Assembly: GCA_949592205.1 (NCBI GenBank)
Contig: CATIUR010000004.1
Span: 91,224,337 to 91,288,336, forward strand
DNA length: 64,000 bases
Direction of reading: 5' to 3'
DNA from: Helichrysum umbraculigerum
Lineage: Eukaryota > Streptophyta > Magnoliopsida > Asterales > Asteraceae
This document shows positions 31,225 through 43,317 of the stretch, in pieces (position 1 is the stretch's first letter; every line of letters starts with the position of its first letter). The notes under the pieces are model-generated. The model saw only the letters and a list, made by a program, of their open reading frames with translations. It did not search any database and was not told where the DNA came from. A program made the translations under genes and the position numbers.

Positions 31225-31287
31225 GACCCCGCCAGGGGTTGCCACCCCTTGGACCCCGCTACCAGGGGCGCTGCCCCCGGACCCCCG
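31225..31287. repeat. GC-rich double hairpin in the G0 LTR
   Basis: Two inverted repeats in an otherwise AT-rich LTR: CCAGGGGTTGCCACCCCTTGG, and then ACCAGGGGCGCTGCCCCCGG, each followed by GGACCCC. Confidence 0.8.
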
Positions 31288-32221
31288 TACACAATTTCAT
31301 ACTTTATTAAAACACAATGAAACGAATATAATAATAACATTTTCGGAGATTATTATTACAAACCATTACCAACAGGCCGTACACAATTGCTAAACTTAAA
31401 CAACAAGTGAATACTTGCACAATTAACTTAGCCAGACTGATTAGTCTCTTACTTATATAACCTCAAGTGTTTAGGATACTAGGAGGTTACTATTGGGACA
31501 ATACGCGTATCCTAGGATCGCTAGCACCCACATGTGAGTTCATAGCCCCACCTTTCAACCTATTTTACTGATTTTGAGGTGAGAATGCATGCTTGTTTTA
31601 CTCTTTTCATTATTTAATGAATATGTAATTCATTTTACTGGCGTTTATGATAAACATGTTGTATTTTAACATCAATGAGCTTTCTAAATATACTTAAAGG
31701 CATTAAGTATTCTAGAGCTAGAAAGCACCTAGACTTGTACCAGTATCACCTTCTAGGGACTTAAGGCCCCTCTATACCAATATTCTATGATTACCAGGCT
31801 AGACTAGTACATGAGTGAATGTCAACTAGTGGCACCAACCTGCTAACTAAACTTGGAGTTATGAGTCGATAGTAGCATACATTAGTATAGTACATTATAC
31901 TACCCCCTGACAACTAAGTGACGATTATACATATTTAGACGCATTATACTACACCCGATATCTAAGTGGTAACTGTACATACTTAGATACATCATACTAC
32001 CTCAGAATAATACGTAACAATTGTAGGTACAAATTTAGTACCTGTACTACTTTAGGTTAAACTTGAACAGTGATACCCTGTAGATTGTACCTGTTGGTTA
32101 GGTATATATATACTATTTGGGCATTTTGTGCTGTTACCGATTTACTTATGTATATTGATTACACTATTCGGGCATGCCATGATAACGCAGATACACATAT
32201 GCCTACATGTTTACATACAAT

Positions 32222-32377
32222 ACAAATCGATATCACGGTTGAGTGATACAAAACGACATTGTGGTAAAGCAATGCAAGTCGATATTGCGGTAAAGCAATA
32301 CAAAATGATATCGCGGTCAAGTGATACAAAACGATATCACAGTTAAGTGATACAAAACGATATCGCGGTAAAATGAT
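32222..32377 (+). repeat. 26-bp tandem repeat, six units
   Basis: The unit is of the form ACAAAACGATATCGCGG followed by TCAAGTGAT, with substitutions but no length change. Several units contain the palindromic core GATATC. Confidence 0.92.
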
Positions 32378-32495
32378 ACAAATCAAATACTAATACGAGT
32401 TCACCACTTGCACACATTTATATACGTACAAGTTTACGCTCGCATTCTTGGTTACAGTATTAAACTAAATACTCAATTAGTTCTCATGAACTACA

Positions 32496-32815
32496 TACCA
32501 TATTGCGGTAGGGCAATACCATATGCTTGGTGGCATACTAGTACTTTACTACTGGTAGAGTAGTACCACTAATTGATACCCTATGCCTGGTGGCATACGA
32601 ATACCTTACTACTGGTTGAGTAGTACACCTATTGAAACCATACAACATATACATACCATACTGCGGTAGGGCAATACCTTATGCCTGGTGGCTTACTAGT
32701 ACTTTACTACTGGTAGAGTAGTACCACTAATTGATGCCCTATGCCTTACCCATACAATATTGTGGTGGAACAATATCTATTATCTGGTGACCTATTAGTT
32801 CCTCACTGCTAGTAG
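32496..32815 (+). repeat. 158-bp tandem duplication with inner inverted repeats
   Basis: TACCATATTGCGGTAGGGCA at 32496 recurs as TACCATACTGCGGTAGGGCA at 32654. Both copies contain the hairpin TACTACT-GGTAG-AGTAGTA. A third, more diverged copy follows up to the G3 border. Confidence 0.85.
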
Positions 32816-33985
32816 AGCAGTACAATTTGTCGCACCCCTAAATTTTGATACGGAAGCGATTCGGGTCGGGGCGCGACTAATCAAGGTAATCACAGCACGA
32901 AGATATATAATGAACGATTCTATATGCGTCATTTAACAAAATACATTGATAAGTTAAATGTTTACATCAACTGAAGCCATTACAATATCCCGTTTTCTGA
33001 ATATGAGAGATTTCAATACATAATTACTTTTACAAAATATAATAATGCAAGAAAATCTCTGATGTTTGCATGATGACTCGAGCTAAAAGTATCCTGATGG
33101 GCAGTCCAACCTACTGCTGAGTACCTGTGATACATGCTAAAAATGGTCAGCTAAAAGCTGGTGAGCTCACAGGTTTGTATGTCAAAACATATCGTATGAA
33201 CCGCAAGATTTAATGTAATTATTTGCAATCAAGCAAATAAATGATGTATATACAGCCATGAGCACATAGTCTGAGCTTAATGAGGTGTTAGGATCCACAT
33301 TCAAGGACCTGATCGAGGGTGCCTCCCTAAGAGTGCCTAATCTACACTCGCTTGAACAAATGCTAATGCGTCCGTTTGACCAGTTAGTGCTTGCTAACCT
33401 GGACGAGGATTGTCAATCCTATATGGTACCATACACTAACATTCACGTTACAGAAGTATTACCAAACTATGTTGTGGAGGACTTTAAAATGATTAGTTGT
33501 GAGAAATTCATGTAGTATAAAGCGTTGTTTTATACTTGCGTTCACATGTAAATATAACGAGCAATGAATCACACCCCTGAGTGAAAAACAGTAAAATAGG
33601 GGCTATGAGACTCACCTGAGTCTGATGCGTTTATCTCAATAAATGTGCGTTTCTTAGCCAAGTAACGAGGTCCGAAGACTGTAACCTGAGGGCGTCCAAG
33701 ACGCGCGTTGGTTAATACGTGAGTAGGTAATTCAAAAGATCACCTATGCTAGTTGCTCATACTACTAGTTATGTCCAAATATATTTGGTTTGTTTGTTTG
33801 CGTATTGAAAACATGTACGGCCCGTTGGTGACAGTTTGTAATAATAATTCGGAAGTATTATTATTATATGTTTTCATTGTATTGTATACTTAACAGAGTA
33901 TATGTATATCATGTACAAGTATTACCGTATAAAGTTTGAATGTAGTAAGTGTTCGACACTTAAAAATATTTCCCAAGTCTGTAAG

Positions 33986-34229
33986 TAGCAACACTAGGTT
34001 GAGTGTCACTAGTTTGGCGTCACTTAGTCAATTTTGGCGACACAAGAAGTAGTGTCGCTAGTTTGGCGACACAGAAATTAATTATGGCAACATTAGGTTT
34101 AGTGTCGCTATATGCGGCATTCAATTTATAGTAGCGACATTCAGTTAGGGTCGCTAAGGCGACACACGATTTGATTTGGCGACATTGGGCTAGTGTCGCT
34201 ATCGGATTTGGGCCCGTAGCGACACTAGA
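33986..34229. repeat. array of GCGACAC/GTGTCGC inverted motifs (3' LTR copy)
   Basis: The heptamer GTGTCGC and its reverse complement alternate many times, separated by short spacers such as TAGTTTG. Some copies are mutated relative to the 5' LTR array at 62410-62651. Confidence 0.85.
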
Positions 34230-35759
34230 ATCTGACTAGTTTTCTAAGTTCGGGTTTTTGGTCAAACGTCCTTGGTTTAACCCGAGACTTTTACCCAAGT
34301 CTTAAAATGGTTCATAAAGTTTATAAAAATTGTCGGTTCGTGTCGGGGTTATCCCGGAGTGTCGGTTTTTAAAACGCATCTTAAAACTTCAAAGTTTCAT
34401 GATTTCGGTTTTGTCGGTTTGTTTCGCAACAAGTTTTCTACCATTTCTAGTCCACATCAATTTTCACAAAAATTACCCACTGATCTTCTATGTTTCTAGT
34501 TTATTACGTAATTTTTCCGGAAATAAAAGAGTTCATTTAGATAGTTAAATAAATTCACGAAGGGACCAAACTCAGTTTTCGACAAATTCTAACAACATTC
34601 CAAAGATTCGTTTATGACTAAAAATCCGTAGATTTATGGAAAGATCCAAAGCAGAACTTTTTGTAGAGATCTTCCATACGAAGATTTTGGTATGTGTTTC
34701 ATGGTCTAATTCCACCTAGAACTCAAGTTATGGTCGATTTAGTGGACTGGGTTTTCTGGGACAGATTATGCATGTTTATATATGTTCTTCAAAAACGATT
34801 TTTAACACTTAGTTTCGACATAATCTAGTCAAATGAGCTACATAACATGTAAATACACATAATATAAGTATTTTAGAAGAGAAACGAAACCCTTACAATA
34901 ATTGTAAAACCGTGGAGGAGAAGAAGAAGTCGTTGTGCTCGTTTTGGTTCGTTTTCTTGAATTCCAGCGTGGCGGCTCGTGGTGGTGATATGGTGGTTGT
35001 AGGGTGATGTTGTGGTGGTCTTGTGGCTGGTTAAAAATGTTTTTAGAGGGAGAGTAGAGAGAAGGAAGAGCAAAAAGAGGGTTGAGTGTGATTGTGAATG
35101 TGTAAGAGTGATGGTGGGTGTTGGTTATTCAAAGAAGCAAAGGAGGGGGAGGTAAAGGCTGCCATTCTTAGAAGATTTCAGTGGGCCCCACCCCTATGTA
35201 GGTGCCTAAATTGTTCCCCAAAGTTATGCTCCGTGCGGTGTTCGTTTACACGATTGTTTCGACGTTTATTTAGGCGTTTAACGTTTTATACACACGTTTT
35301 AAATAACAATTTAAATCTCGATGTTTTTATTTGATATAATTATTCTAAATACTTGAAAACACTTATAGAAATGTTCCGTAAGTTTAACGGTCTCGATTTG
35401 CACGCTCGTTTTACGGATGTTTAATCGCGTACGTTTTAATTGGACGTTTTTCATTATCGATTCAAGGTACGATATTTTAAATGAAAGTTTTACTCGAAAT
35501 AATATATTTTAAATTTATAAAATATATTTTGGTTCTCATTTGATTGTCGGGCGCATTCCGTGCGTTTTCGTCGCGTTTGTATTACTTTATATGATATAAT
35601 TAACGTGTTAAATATTATCAACATAATATTTATGAGTTTATGAGTTTATTAAATAATTTCATATTATTTAATATTTTGTTCACCAGCGTCCGTATTTAAG
35701 ATGTACCGGAATCCATCCGTTAATAAAATGCACGATTTTACCAAATCGCGTACGTGTGT

Positions 35760-37409
35760 TGATAAACGCCAAAATGTACTAAATTATAGTACTAATTACC
35801 CCTTTGTTTAATAGGTTTCTAATGCATTTTGTGTGAATAAGATACTTATTTCATTCATATTTGCATTTAGGAGTTTATTTGGAGCTTGGATTGAAAAGAA
35901 ACGGAAAACGAGCTTATTGCGAAGGAATGTTGCTAAAAGAATAAAACATTGAACGAGAGAAGATTGGATCGAGGAAAAGAAGCTAAGAGAGTGAAGATAG
36001 TCAATATTGGATTGGAATAAGTGTAAATGAAGCTCGAATCGGAAAGAGAATGAAAGATGAGCTGAAAATGAAGAAAAGTGTGAAAGCTGAGTTTTCGGTT
36101 ATGCGTTAGTATTTTGGCCATAACTTCTTCATACGAACTCCGATTGGGGTGATTCAACTTGGAGAATTTAGCTAACAAACAGGGCTACAACTTTCATTTT
36201 TTGGCCGTGGGCTAGTTTTGCAATCCATACGGTGTATGGATTGGTCGGCCAGAATCCCTTAAATTTTCACTTTGCCTCATTTTAACCCAACTTTTACCCT
36301 AAACCCTAATTCGACAAAGGTAGGTTCCAGAGGTATTTTAATGGAGATTTGGAGGCATAAGAAGGTGGGGATTGATGCCAATTGATTCCCTTTCGAGTGG
36401 TTCACGATTCGGTTTGCATATCTCCTTCCGATTTCAATACGAACATCGTCTATGTGTTTTGTTTGAATTCATGAATCTGATTTTGTATAATTGAATCATG
36501 GATTAGACTTTATGTATATTGTTTAGTTTAATAACCTTGGATTATGATTGTTTGATGGTTATAATTGTGTTTTGAATCGATTATCTGATTGAAGATTGTT
36601 ATGTTATCCGTAGAACCTTGATTGTTGGTGATTGTTAGTTACTACTTAACGTGGTTGATAATATCATTGAGATTGAGTTCCTTTGATGTTATTGATTATT
36701 GATGATTATGAATCTAGGTTTATAGTCATTGCTAAATAGATTGAGTTTGATAGGTTAAGAGACTAGTAACTAATCAATCTAAAATGAGCAAGCTAGTAAG
36801 AGATTATTAGTAGGTATTGTTGAGTCATACCGCGAGGATAAATCATAATCAGTCGTGAATACTTAATGCACAATCTAGGGAAAAGTACACAATAGAGCAC
36901 CATCCTTATGACAACGGATCGATGTTTAATGTGGGACCCTAGGTTGTAGATATTAGTTGGACCCGGAACGTTGGCTAATATACATTCAATTTAATATCAT
37001 TGAAGAATTTGGCATTATATTGATATAAAAGAAATCACAATCAAACAATCAAAACACAATGAACTGAATAATATGAATTTGAGTGTGAAGACTCTAAGCA
37101 ATTACATGTCTATCTCCAATTGTTTATCTGTTCCTCTTAATCTTGTTTTATGTTGTTGGTTTGGTTATTTAGTTCATATTGAACGTTCATACGGAACTAA
37201 AACGTACCCCCTATCTTACTGCTTTATTAGTTTAGTTAATAATTCTAATTTAACTGAATAACATCGTTCTTGTGTTCCTTGTGTTCGACCTGGACTTACC
37301 ATAGCTATACTATTCCGATCGGGTATTCTTGCCTGGTTGTGTGATAGTAGTGATTGGTATTTCCTGTACTTTATAAATTATAAAACAAGACGCGCTTTTA
37401 CACGCATCA
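35760..37409 (+). repeat. solo LTR of an unassigned LTR retrotransposon, 1650 bp
   Basis: It runs TGATAAACGCC...CACGCATCA (TG...CA), flanked by TGTGT at 35755-35759 and 37410-37414. No PBS, polypurine tract or coding region is attached, so it is a solo LTR. Its last 150 bp resemble the other end of the solo LTR at 56363-57937 in reverse complement, so the two are related families. It contains the palindrome ATCCATAC-GGT-GTATGGAT (36223-36241). Confidence 0.9.
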
Positions 37410-37534
37410 TGTGTATATATATAAACATATATCAATACACATAATGATACATAATTAGCCCTAAACATAACTAATTACATGTATAAATACTATGATTAGG
37501 AACTAATACTAGTCCTAATTAGGCGGATGTCACA

Positions 37535-37547
37535 TTCTCCCCCTGTT
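37535..37547 (-). other. polypurine tract of G3
   Basis: AACAGGGGGAGAA on the minus strand, directly before the 3' LTR. Confidence 0.85.
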
Positions 37548-37559
37548 AAGAGAATTTCG

Positions 37560-38003
37560 TCCCGAAATTTAGCTCATGTGGTGGTTGGAGTTGGATCTGT
37601 GAATTCCGGACTACGCCGTGAATTCCACCGGACTTTAACGATGGGAATACGACTTTGTTTCAACTGCACTGGACTTTAACGATGGGAATACGACTTTATT
37701 TCAACTGTTTGACCTCATGGTCCATGATTTCCACTGGTGTCTTGACAAAATGATGTTTATCATCGATATGGATTTCGTCGAGAGGAATAATGAGTGTCTC
37801 ATCGGACAGGCATTTCTTAAGATTAGAAACGTGAAATGTGGGATGCACGCTACTAAGCTCGGGTGGTAGCTGCAATCGATATGCCACTGGACCAATCCTT
37901 TCAAGGATCTCAAAAGGTCCAATGTACCTGGGATTCAACTTCCCGCGTTTGCCGAAGCGAATGACACCTTTCCAAGGTGAAACTTTGAGTAGTACTCGGT
38001 CCC
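37560..38003 (-). pseudogene. G3 pol, 3' end (integrase tail and chromodomain), broken
   Basis: The frame RYIGPFEILERIGPVAYRLQ, then HPTFHVSNLKKC, then MDHEVKQLK, matches residues about 1361-1437 of the G2 protein. It ends in a TAA near 37696 where G2 has Gln. Beyond this a 41-bp tandem duplication (about 37630-37710) disturbs the chromodomain region. The upstream side is cut at 38003 by the Athila-like element and continues at 51509. Confidence 0.9.
37999..38003. repeat. target-site duplication of the Athila-like element, left copy
   Basis: GTCCC, repeated at 51509-51513. The uninterrupted G2 sequence (19289-19305) supports this as the insertion point. Confidence 0.88.
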
Positions 38004-40435
38004 TGTCGCAACCCTAGAGGTCGGTCGGATTTTACTCCGGTCGTTGAACCGTCTGGCAAGGGCTCACGACAGTGGGTTTTATATTTGTAATGCTGGGTAT
38101 CCTAAGTTTTTATACAACTTAAAGACCTAAAGGGCAGTAAGTGGTACGTATGACTCAGGTGTCGTTCTTCAAACTACAACGGGCATGGGATCTTAGGAGG
38201 ATTAATTATCTTTTGTAATTTAGCCGGGATTTTTAAACTTTTTAATAGGTTGGTTTTGTTTTCTAATCTAATTATTATAATTAAAAACTAAATTAAAGGT
38301 GGGGTTGTACGGAGAACGCAGAGAAATCAAGACAAGGAATATGTTTGCTGTGATTTCGGCAATGTTATTAGGTGGATAGTTATGAGGGATGGGGCTACTA
38401 GGTGCAATGACTAATCCGGTGAGGTCGTAGAAACTTAATTGGTAATAAAGTATTATGCCTACGGTCTTTACTCGGCTTCCACGTATTTGTACTACACCAG
38501 TGGTGGTTCCAACGCTATACCGGATACTCAGACGTTTTACAGCTTTTCCGTTATACCAATTAGGATTCCAGATTACTCATTAGATATTCCTATATTTCTT
38601 AATGAGCTATAACTACGATCCTATTATATACCTAACGTAGAGTTGTCCGCAATCAGATACATAATATGTCACATGGATAGCAGTTATAGAGTGCCCAGTA
38701 CACCGGAAGTTCTCCCAAATATACAGACCAATTCAACCGACAATCATCCTCTAATCCAGGTCCCCAGTCTTAGACATCCGGAGGACGTCCGTATCGTGGC
38801 ATGAATCGTTCATTGAACAATAGCATGAACAGGGTTTAACCCGCGGAACCGGTTGGGATAATCTGTCTAATGGTCAGTTGAATTGTGCATCATTAATCAT
38901 ACAATCATCACAACTATTACATGCATGTTAACCTACCTGTATTATGTTTATTATGTTTATGAAAATCTAATTAGCAGGGCAGTGATAATGGTTATATATG
39001 TCTAGCATGCAGTACCTAAGCAACAATCAAACAAGAACATGCAGTAGGACGGGACACTAGCATCACATTAACTGACCTGAGGATTAGATCATGGGTATCC
39101 CAGAAATTGTCCCAAAGATACACAACAAACAAGCATGAACCTAATCTATCTCTACTCTTATGCTTCGTGTCCCTCGGATATGTTTCAATCAAGGGAACAA
39201 CGACCATGTTGAGTTCATTGATCATCATGCACAGAATAGTTGGCAATCCTACTTCTAGCAATTGGCCATGTTCTAGGGAGGAGGATACAAACCACAATAT
39301 AAGTTGGATAGATAAAACGGGCAGAGGTTCAGTTTATAAGTTCATGAATAGTTTAAACTCATACAGGCAGAGTAACAGCATGGCAAGTTAAATCATAACT
39401 ATCCTAACATTGCATACATCACAACAAACATTGATTTGTCTAGCCTAGCATAATTCTAGCATTCATTCCTAAGCATGCATAATAAGATAACATGATAAAT
39501 AGAATAAATACGAGAGATTGTATTAAACCTGAATAAGAGAGTAATACAGACAAATCTTCACGAATCTGAAGTCTCGGAGCATCTCCGTACAAAAGCTATT
39601 AAAAGCTTCTACCCTAAACTATAGCCTACTAGCTTATTTCTAGAGAGAGAAATAAACTAGAGAGAGAGTATTTTAGAGAGAGAAAGAAAATGAGATGTGA
39701 GGTGTGTTGAAATGAGAAAATGGAGTGAGTATTTATAGGAGAAGTAGGTTGGCCATGGCACAAGCCTTTAAGCACAAAGAACAAGCATCAAAGCGTTACA
39801 CGGGGCGAGCAAGCAACAGGGGGGGTCAAATGGCACCTAGATACCATTTATCAAGGCAAAATGGAGCAAATGGCACCATAGGGTGCCGTATACGGTACCC
39901 TACCTACCGTATACGGTAGGGGGGGTTGGTGCTCCATTTGTCCTCTGCTGACTTCTCGGTTGCTTGGTTCGTCCGTATCTTCTTCGTTTTAAGCCTGTTT
40001 TGCTTGATTGTTACGCCGTTGGATTCATTTTTCCGTTACGCTTCTAATGACACTAAGTTTGCAAAATTTGGAAGTGTTTGACTTTTACGTGTTCCGGATG
40101 ACGATCTGCTAGCTTTCAGACTGCATATCTTCTCCGTCTTTCATCCGTTTCTCCTGATTCTTTCACCTCCGGTCTTGGATTTTCCTATAGAATCATAAAA
40201 TATGAATTAAGATCTATTTCTATAAGAATATTAAGAACATAAAATTTAAGGTGATTGTTTTGCCTCGGTTTGCGTGTTATTTGCACGTTTTAACCGATTT
40301 TTGCAGCAATGTCTGTATTTAGACTACTTTGGTGATTTTTTGTAAATAGTGAAGATTTTGAAATGTTTTCACCAAAGAAAATTCTAAAAAGTGCGGAAAT
40401 ATGTCCTTAAAAACATGATTTTTTGGGTCAAATCA
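38004..40435 (-). repeat. 3' LTR of the Athila-like element
   Basis: TGTCGCAACCC...GGGTCAAATCA, 2432 bp, a few percent different from 49086-51508 by eye. It carries CCGTATACGG twice (39886-39895, 39907-39916), the second within the perfect 14-bp palindrome TACCGTATACGGTA. ORF-like frames in it occur in both LTRs but have no recognisable product. Confidence 0.9.
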
Positions 40436-42360
40436 AGTATCCCACACTTAGACGTTGCTTGTCCTCAAGCAACACTCATCAATACTTCCTTTGAAAACAT
40501 TTTTGAAACTGGTTTAGGGAGAGTTATGATATCCCTGTTAGTTACTGTTTCTTCATACGAGTAGATAGTTTCAGAAAACAAAGGAAAAATAAGATGATCC
40601 TTTCGGAAACAGGAAGCGATTCTCATGGGCATACTTCCAACTCTCGTGATCTTGGAGTATACATGACTAGGCGATCTCACATAAGGTGGTCACTCAATTC
40701 AGTCAATAGTGTATCGGGTTTCCTATCAATCTAGTTCAAACGAAATCGCTCAAAAAGCCAGTCATGTAGTACTCATCGTCATAGGCTTGATCGAGAATCG
40801 GACCTCCACCACTTTGGTGAGAACGGCGCTAATTATCCCAAGACATTTAGGGGGTTGTAATGTTTTGTGAGGGTTAAGGGGTATGGATAAGGGAATTTTT
40901 CTAGGTTATAGGGGTGTCGCTTATCTCAGGCTTTCCAAAAATCATAAAAAACTTATTTGTAGAACAGAAGTAATAGCTACTCGTCTTCTATCATATCTTT
41001 CTTTGAATGGTTGATATTTCGAAGCACTTTGAGCTTTATTTTCTCTTTTTTTCTTTTCTTTCTTTTTCTGCTTTTTATTTTCTTTTTTTTCTTTTAGTCC
41101 TTCAGAACTCCTTTCTTTTATCTTGATCATTTCGAGTCTTTTCTCTAGGTGATAATTTTCCCGCACCGTTGTCCTCTTGTCTCTCTTGTGCTAATTTTCC
41201 CGCACTTTTGGAGAGGTTTGATTCCTTTTGGAGAACACGAACGAGTAGGATAATCGAGTTGGATATTCTTCAAGATGTTTTTCATAAACTCATAAATTCT
41301 AAGATAAGGTTTTGGAAATTTGGGAAAGTAGGTTTCCATATTTAGGGTTTGGAGGTAATGAAAGGTTTAGGCTCAACAGGGTTTACTAGGCAGATCATCG
41401 ATACTTAAAATGAGTATCGGAAGGGTTTTGGGCTTAAAAGAGAAGGCTAAAAAGGGGGTCAATTCCTAAGAAATGTCAAGGTCATCTAATTGCACCTATA
41501 CCGCTTACGGTACACCAATGTGGTCTTGAAACGTATGTCAAGAGCAAGTTCTAATTTAGATATACATGCATCGGCACACACAACAAATGAACAATGTAGC
41601 ATTAAAAATGAATGCTTTTAAGGCTCAAAACCTCACTGCAAATTTGGGTTGTATGTGCTTAGTCATGCGATGCCCCTTTTAGATTATCGTTTCTTGTTTT
41701 GGAAATTTCTACCTTAATTTCCTTAAGTTTTTGAAATACTTTCCTCATATTTTGAAAATGATTTCTTTCAGGCATACCAAAACTCAAAAATTTAGAGTTA
41801 ATCGCAAGATTTAGCTCATATTTTAAATTTTATTGAAAAATATTTTTGCAAAATTTGAAAAATTTTAGGGAACATTTTCTGAGATATGCTGTGTAGACAT
41901 AAAAATCGTTTTGCCCAAGGTATTCCATACCTACCATCCCACACTTAGAGGAACATTGTCCATAATATTCTCTTGAGTTGAGATTTTACAACTAAAATCC
42001 CACACTTAGAGTTTGAACATGTAAGAAAATATTTTCTAAGTTGAATTGGGCTGGAATCCCACACTTAGTGATAAGTTAGGATGTGGAACAGATTATAACA
42101 CATAAACTAAAGTAAATATAGAATCATTATAAACGGAGAAAGGTTTAAAGTACTCCCCATTCTGTTTACTAGACAGGACCAGATTCGTGTAGAAGTGGTG
42201 CATGTGATTTGCTGGATTTGACCAGTCTCGTTTTAAAATCAGCCATTCCTCACAAAGCTAAGTTCTGCAATAAACATCACCACGTCGTCATATCTCGAAA
42301 ATAACAAGGATTTATAAAATCTAAGTACTGAAATAAGATAAATGAAATAAACTAAATAAA
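40436..42360 (-). other. Athila 3' non-coding region
   Basis: No credible ORF is present. The motif TCCCACACTTAG, which is the polypurine-tract-like CTAAGTGTGGGA on the minus strand, occurs at 40440-40451 beside the LTR and again at 41937-41948, 41998-42009 and 42057-42068. A pyrimidine-rich run lies at 41030-41100. Confidence 0.7.
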
Positions 42361-43020
42361 CTAAAAGTCATCAAGTAGATCATCACTGTCAGGATTGAAG
42401 TCAGCGATAGCAGCAGCAAGGACTGAGGTAGGTGATGGTGTAGGCTCCTCCATAAAATCCCCACTTTGCTCAGAAGTACCAGCAGAAGCATGAGCATGAG
42501 GTGGGCTAAAAACATCCAGCATGGCCATCAACTGCTCAGTAAGTGAAGGCTCTGCTAATGAACTCCCTGATGACATGGCAGGCTCAAGAGCAGCAGGCGG
42601 AGCAGCGAACGGTCTAGCAGCGAACGGTCCAGCAGGAGGGAAGAATGACCAAGGTGAGCGAGACGGTCCTGGGTCCGGACCAAGATGGAACGGACAGTCG
42701 AAAGGCCTCGGAAGCCCTACATGTACACAGAGGGTGGACATGATGTCATGATGAAGGTGGAGTGTCCGGAAGAGGGCCTAGGCTGTAACCGGATCAGCTA
42801 GTGTGATCCCATACTCAAGAGTGGGTATGGGCGCTGACTGGTGGACAGGTAATGGGGGTCTCTCAGCGGGTGGCTCATCATGAGTGATCAGGACATCAGT
42901 CAAGTCCTCCTCACGAATGGTAGGCATATTCCTGCGTGCTTTACGTCCCCGTCTGCGATCTCTGCGACGTCTCGGTGGTCTCTCAGCTATGTTCTCTCTG
43001 GTGTCACTGGAGCTATCCAT
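42361..43020 (-). pseudogene. accessory ORF of the Athila-like element, one stop
   Basis: From the Met at 43020 the frame runs 219 codons to 42361, broken once by TAG at 42780-42778. The N-terminus is strongly basic (RPPRRRRDRRRGRKARRNMP, within the first 36 residues). The middle is Pro/Ala-rich and the C-terminus acidic (DFNPDSDDLLDDF). It sits where Athila elements carry an extra (env-like) ORF, but I see no signal peptide or membrane segment. I do not recognise it; a nucleic-acid-binding role is only suggested by the Arg-rich start. Confidence 0.5.
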
Positions 43021-43317
43021 CCTGAAACAAACAAAATAAACAGGCAATGACAAATACAAATGCACAAAGATCTGATGACAATGTAAGGATGTTTTATTTC
43101 TGTTATCAGAGCTCTGGGACTTGCATTTTTGAGACTTATCTCTGATTTTTTTGTAGTCAAATCCTAATTTTTTTTTTTTGTTAGAGATAATCATACTTAA
43201 TAAAAATAAACTAAGAAGAAAAAAATGACAGAAAAAATAAAGATAAGCTTGGGGTGTCTCCCAAGAGCGCTTGTTTTACGAGTCTCTAGCTTGACTCTTT
43301 GTACCTTTACCGAAGAA
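43021..43317 (-). other. gap between Athila integrase and accessory ORF
   Basis: AT-rich with T runs on the plus strand. It contains CTTGGGGTGTCTCCCAAG near 43249, an inverted repeat typical of the end of Athila pol regions. Nothing coding. Confidence 0.6.

Larger units (their letters stand above)
30593..32827 (+). repeat. continuation of the plus-strand gypsy LTR (G0)
   Basis: It resumes the LTR interrupted at 9253. Blocks such as AATATAATAATAACATTTTC with TTATTATTACAAACC, and the GAGTTCATAGCCCC region, match the G3 LTR in reverse complement. It begins with a CT-rich leader (30593-30620) and trinucleotide-rich CAACAA/CATCAT sequence, and holds four repeat arrays listed separately. G3 interrupts it at 32828; its end is outside the window. 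Confidence 0.8.
32828..37534 (-). repeat. 3' LTR of G3, interrupted by a solo LTR
   Basis: It is about 3.05 kb without the nested insertion (35760-37409 plus one TSD copy). It starts TGTCGCACCCC and ends GATGTCACA on the plus strand. It is similar to 61254-64000 along its whole overlap. A short-palindrome array lies at about 33986-34229. Short ORFs inside it are not credible genes. Confidence 0.92.

Noticed and set aside
32159..32386. 75-aa minus-strand and 72-aa plus-strand frames
   Set aside because: Produced by the 26-bp tandem repeat; no other support.
33285..33515. 76-aa plus-strand frame, also present near 61741
   Set aside because: Both copies are in G3 LTRs on the antisense strand, with no start context or conservation beyond the DNA similarity.
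39016..39391. 93-94 aa frames on both strands, repeated at 50098-50473
   Set aside because: They are in the Athila LTR pair. Both strands are open by chance, and I recognise no domain.
40942..41166. Lys/Glu-rich 74-aa frame
   Set aside because: Translation of a pyrimidine-rich low-complexity run in the Athila 3' non-coding region.
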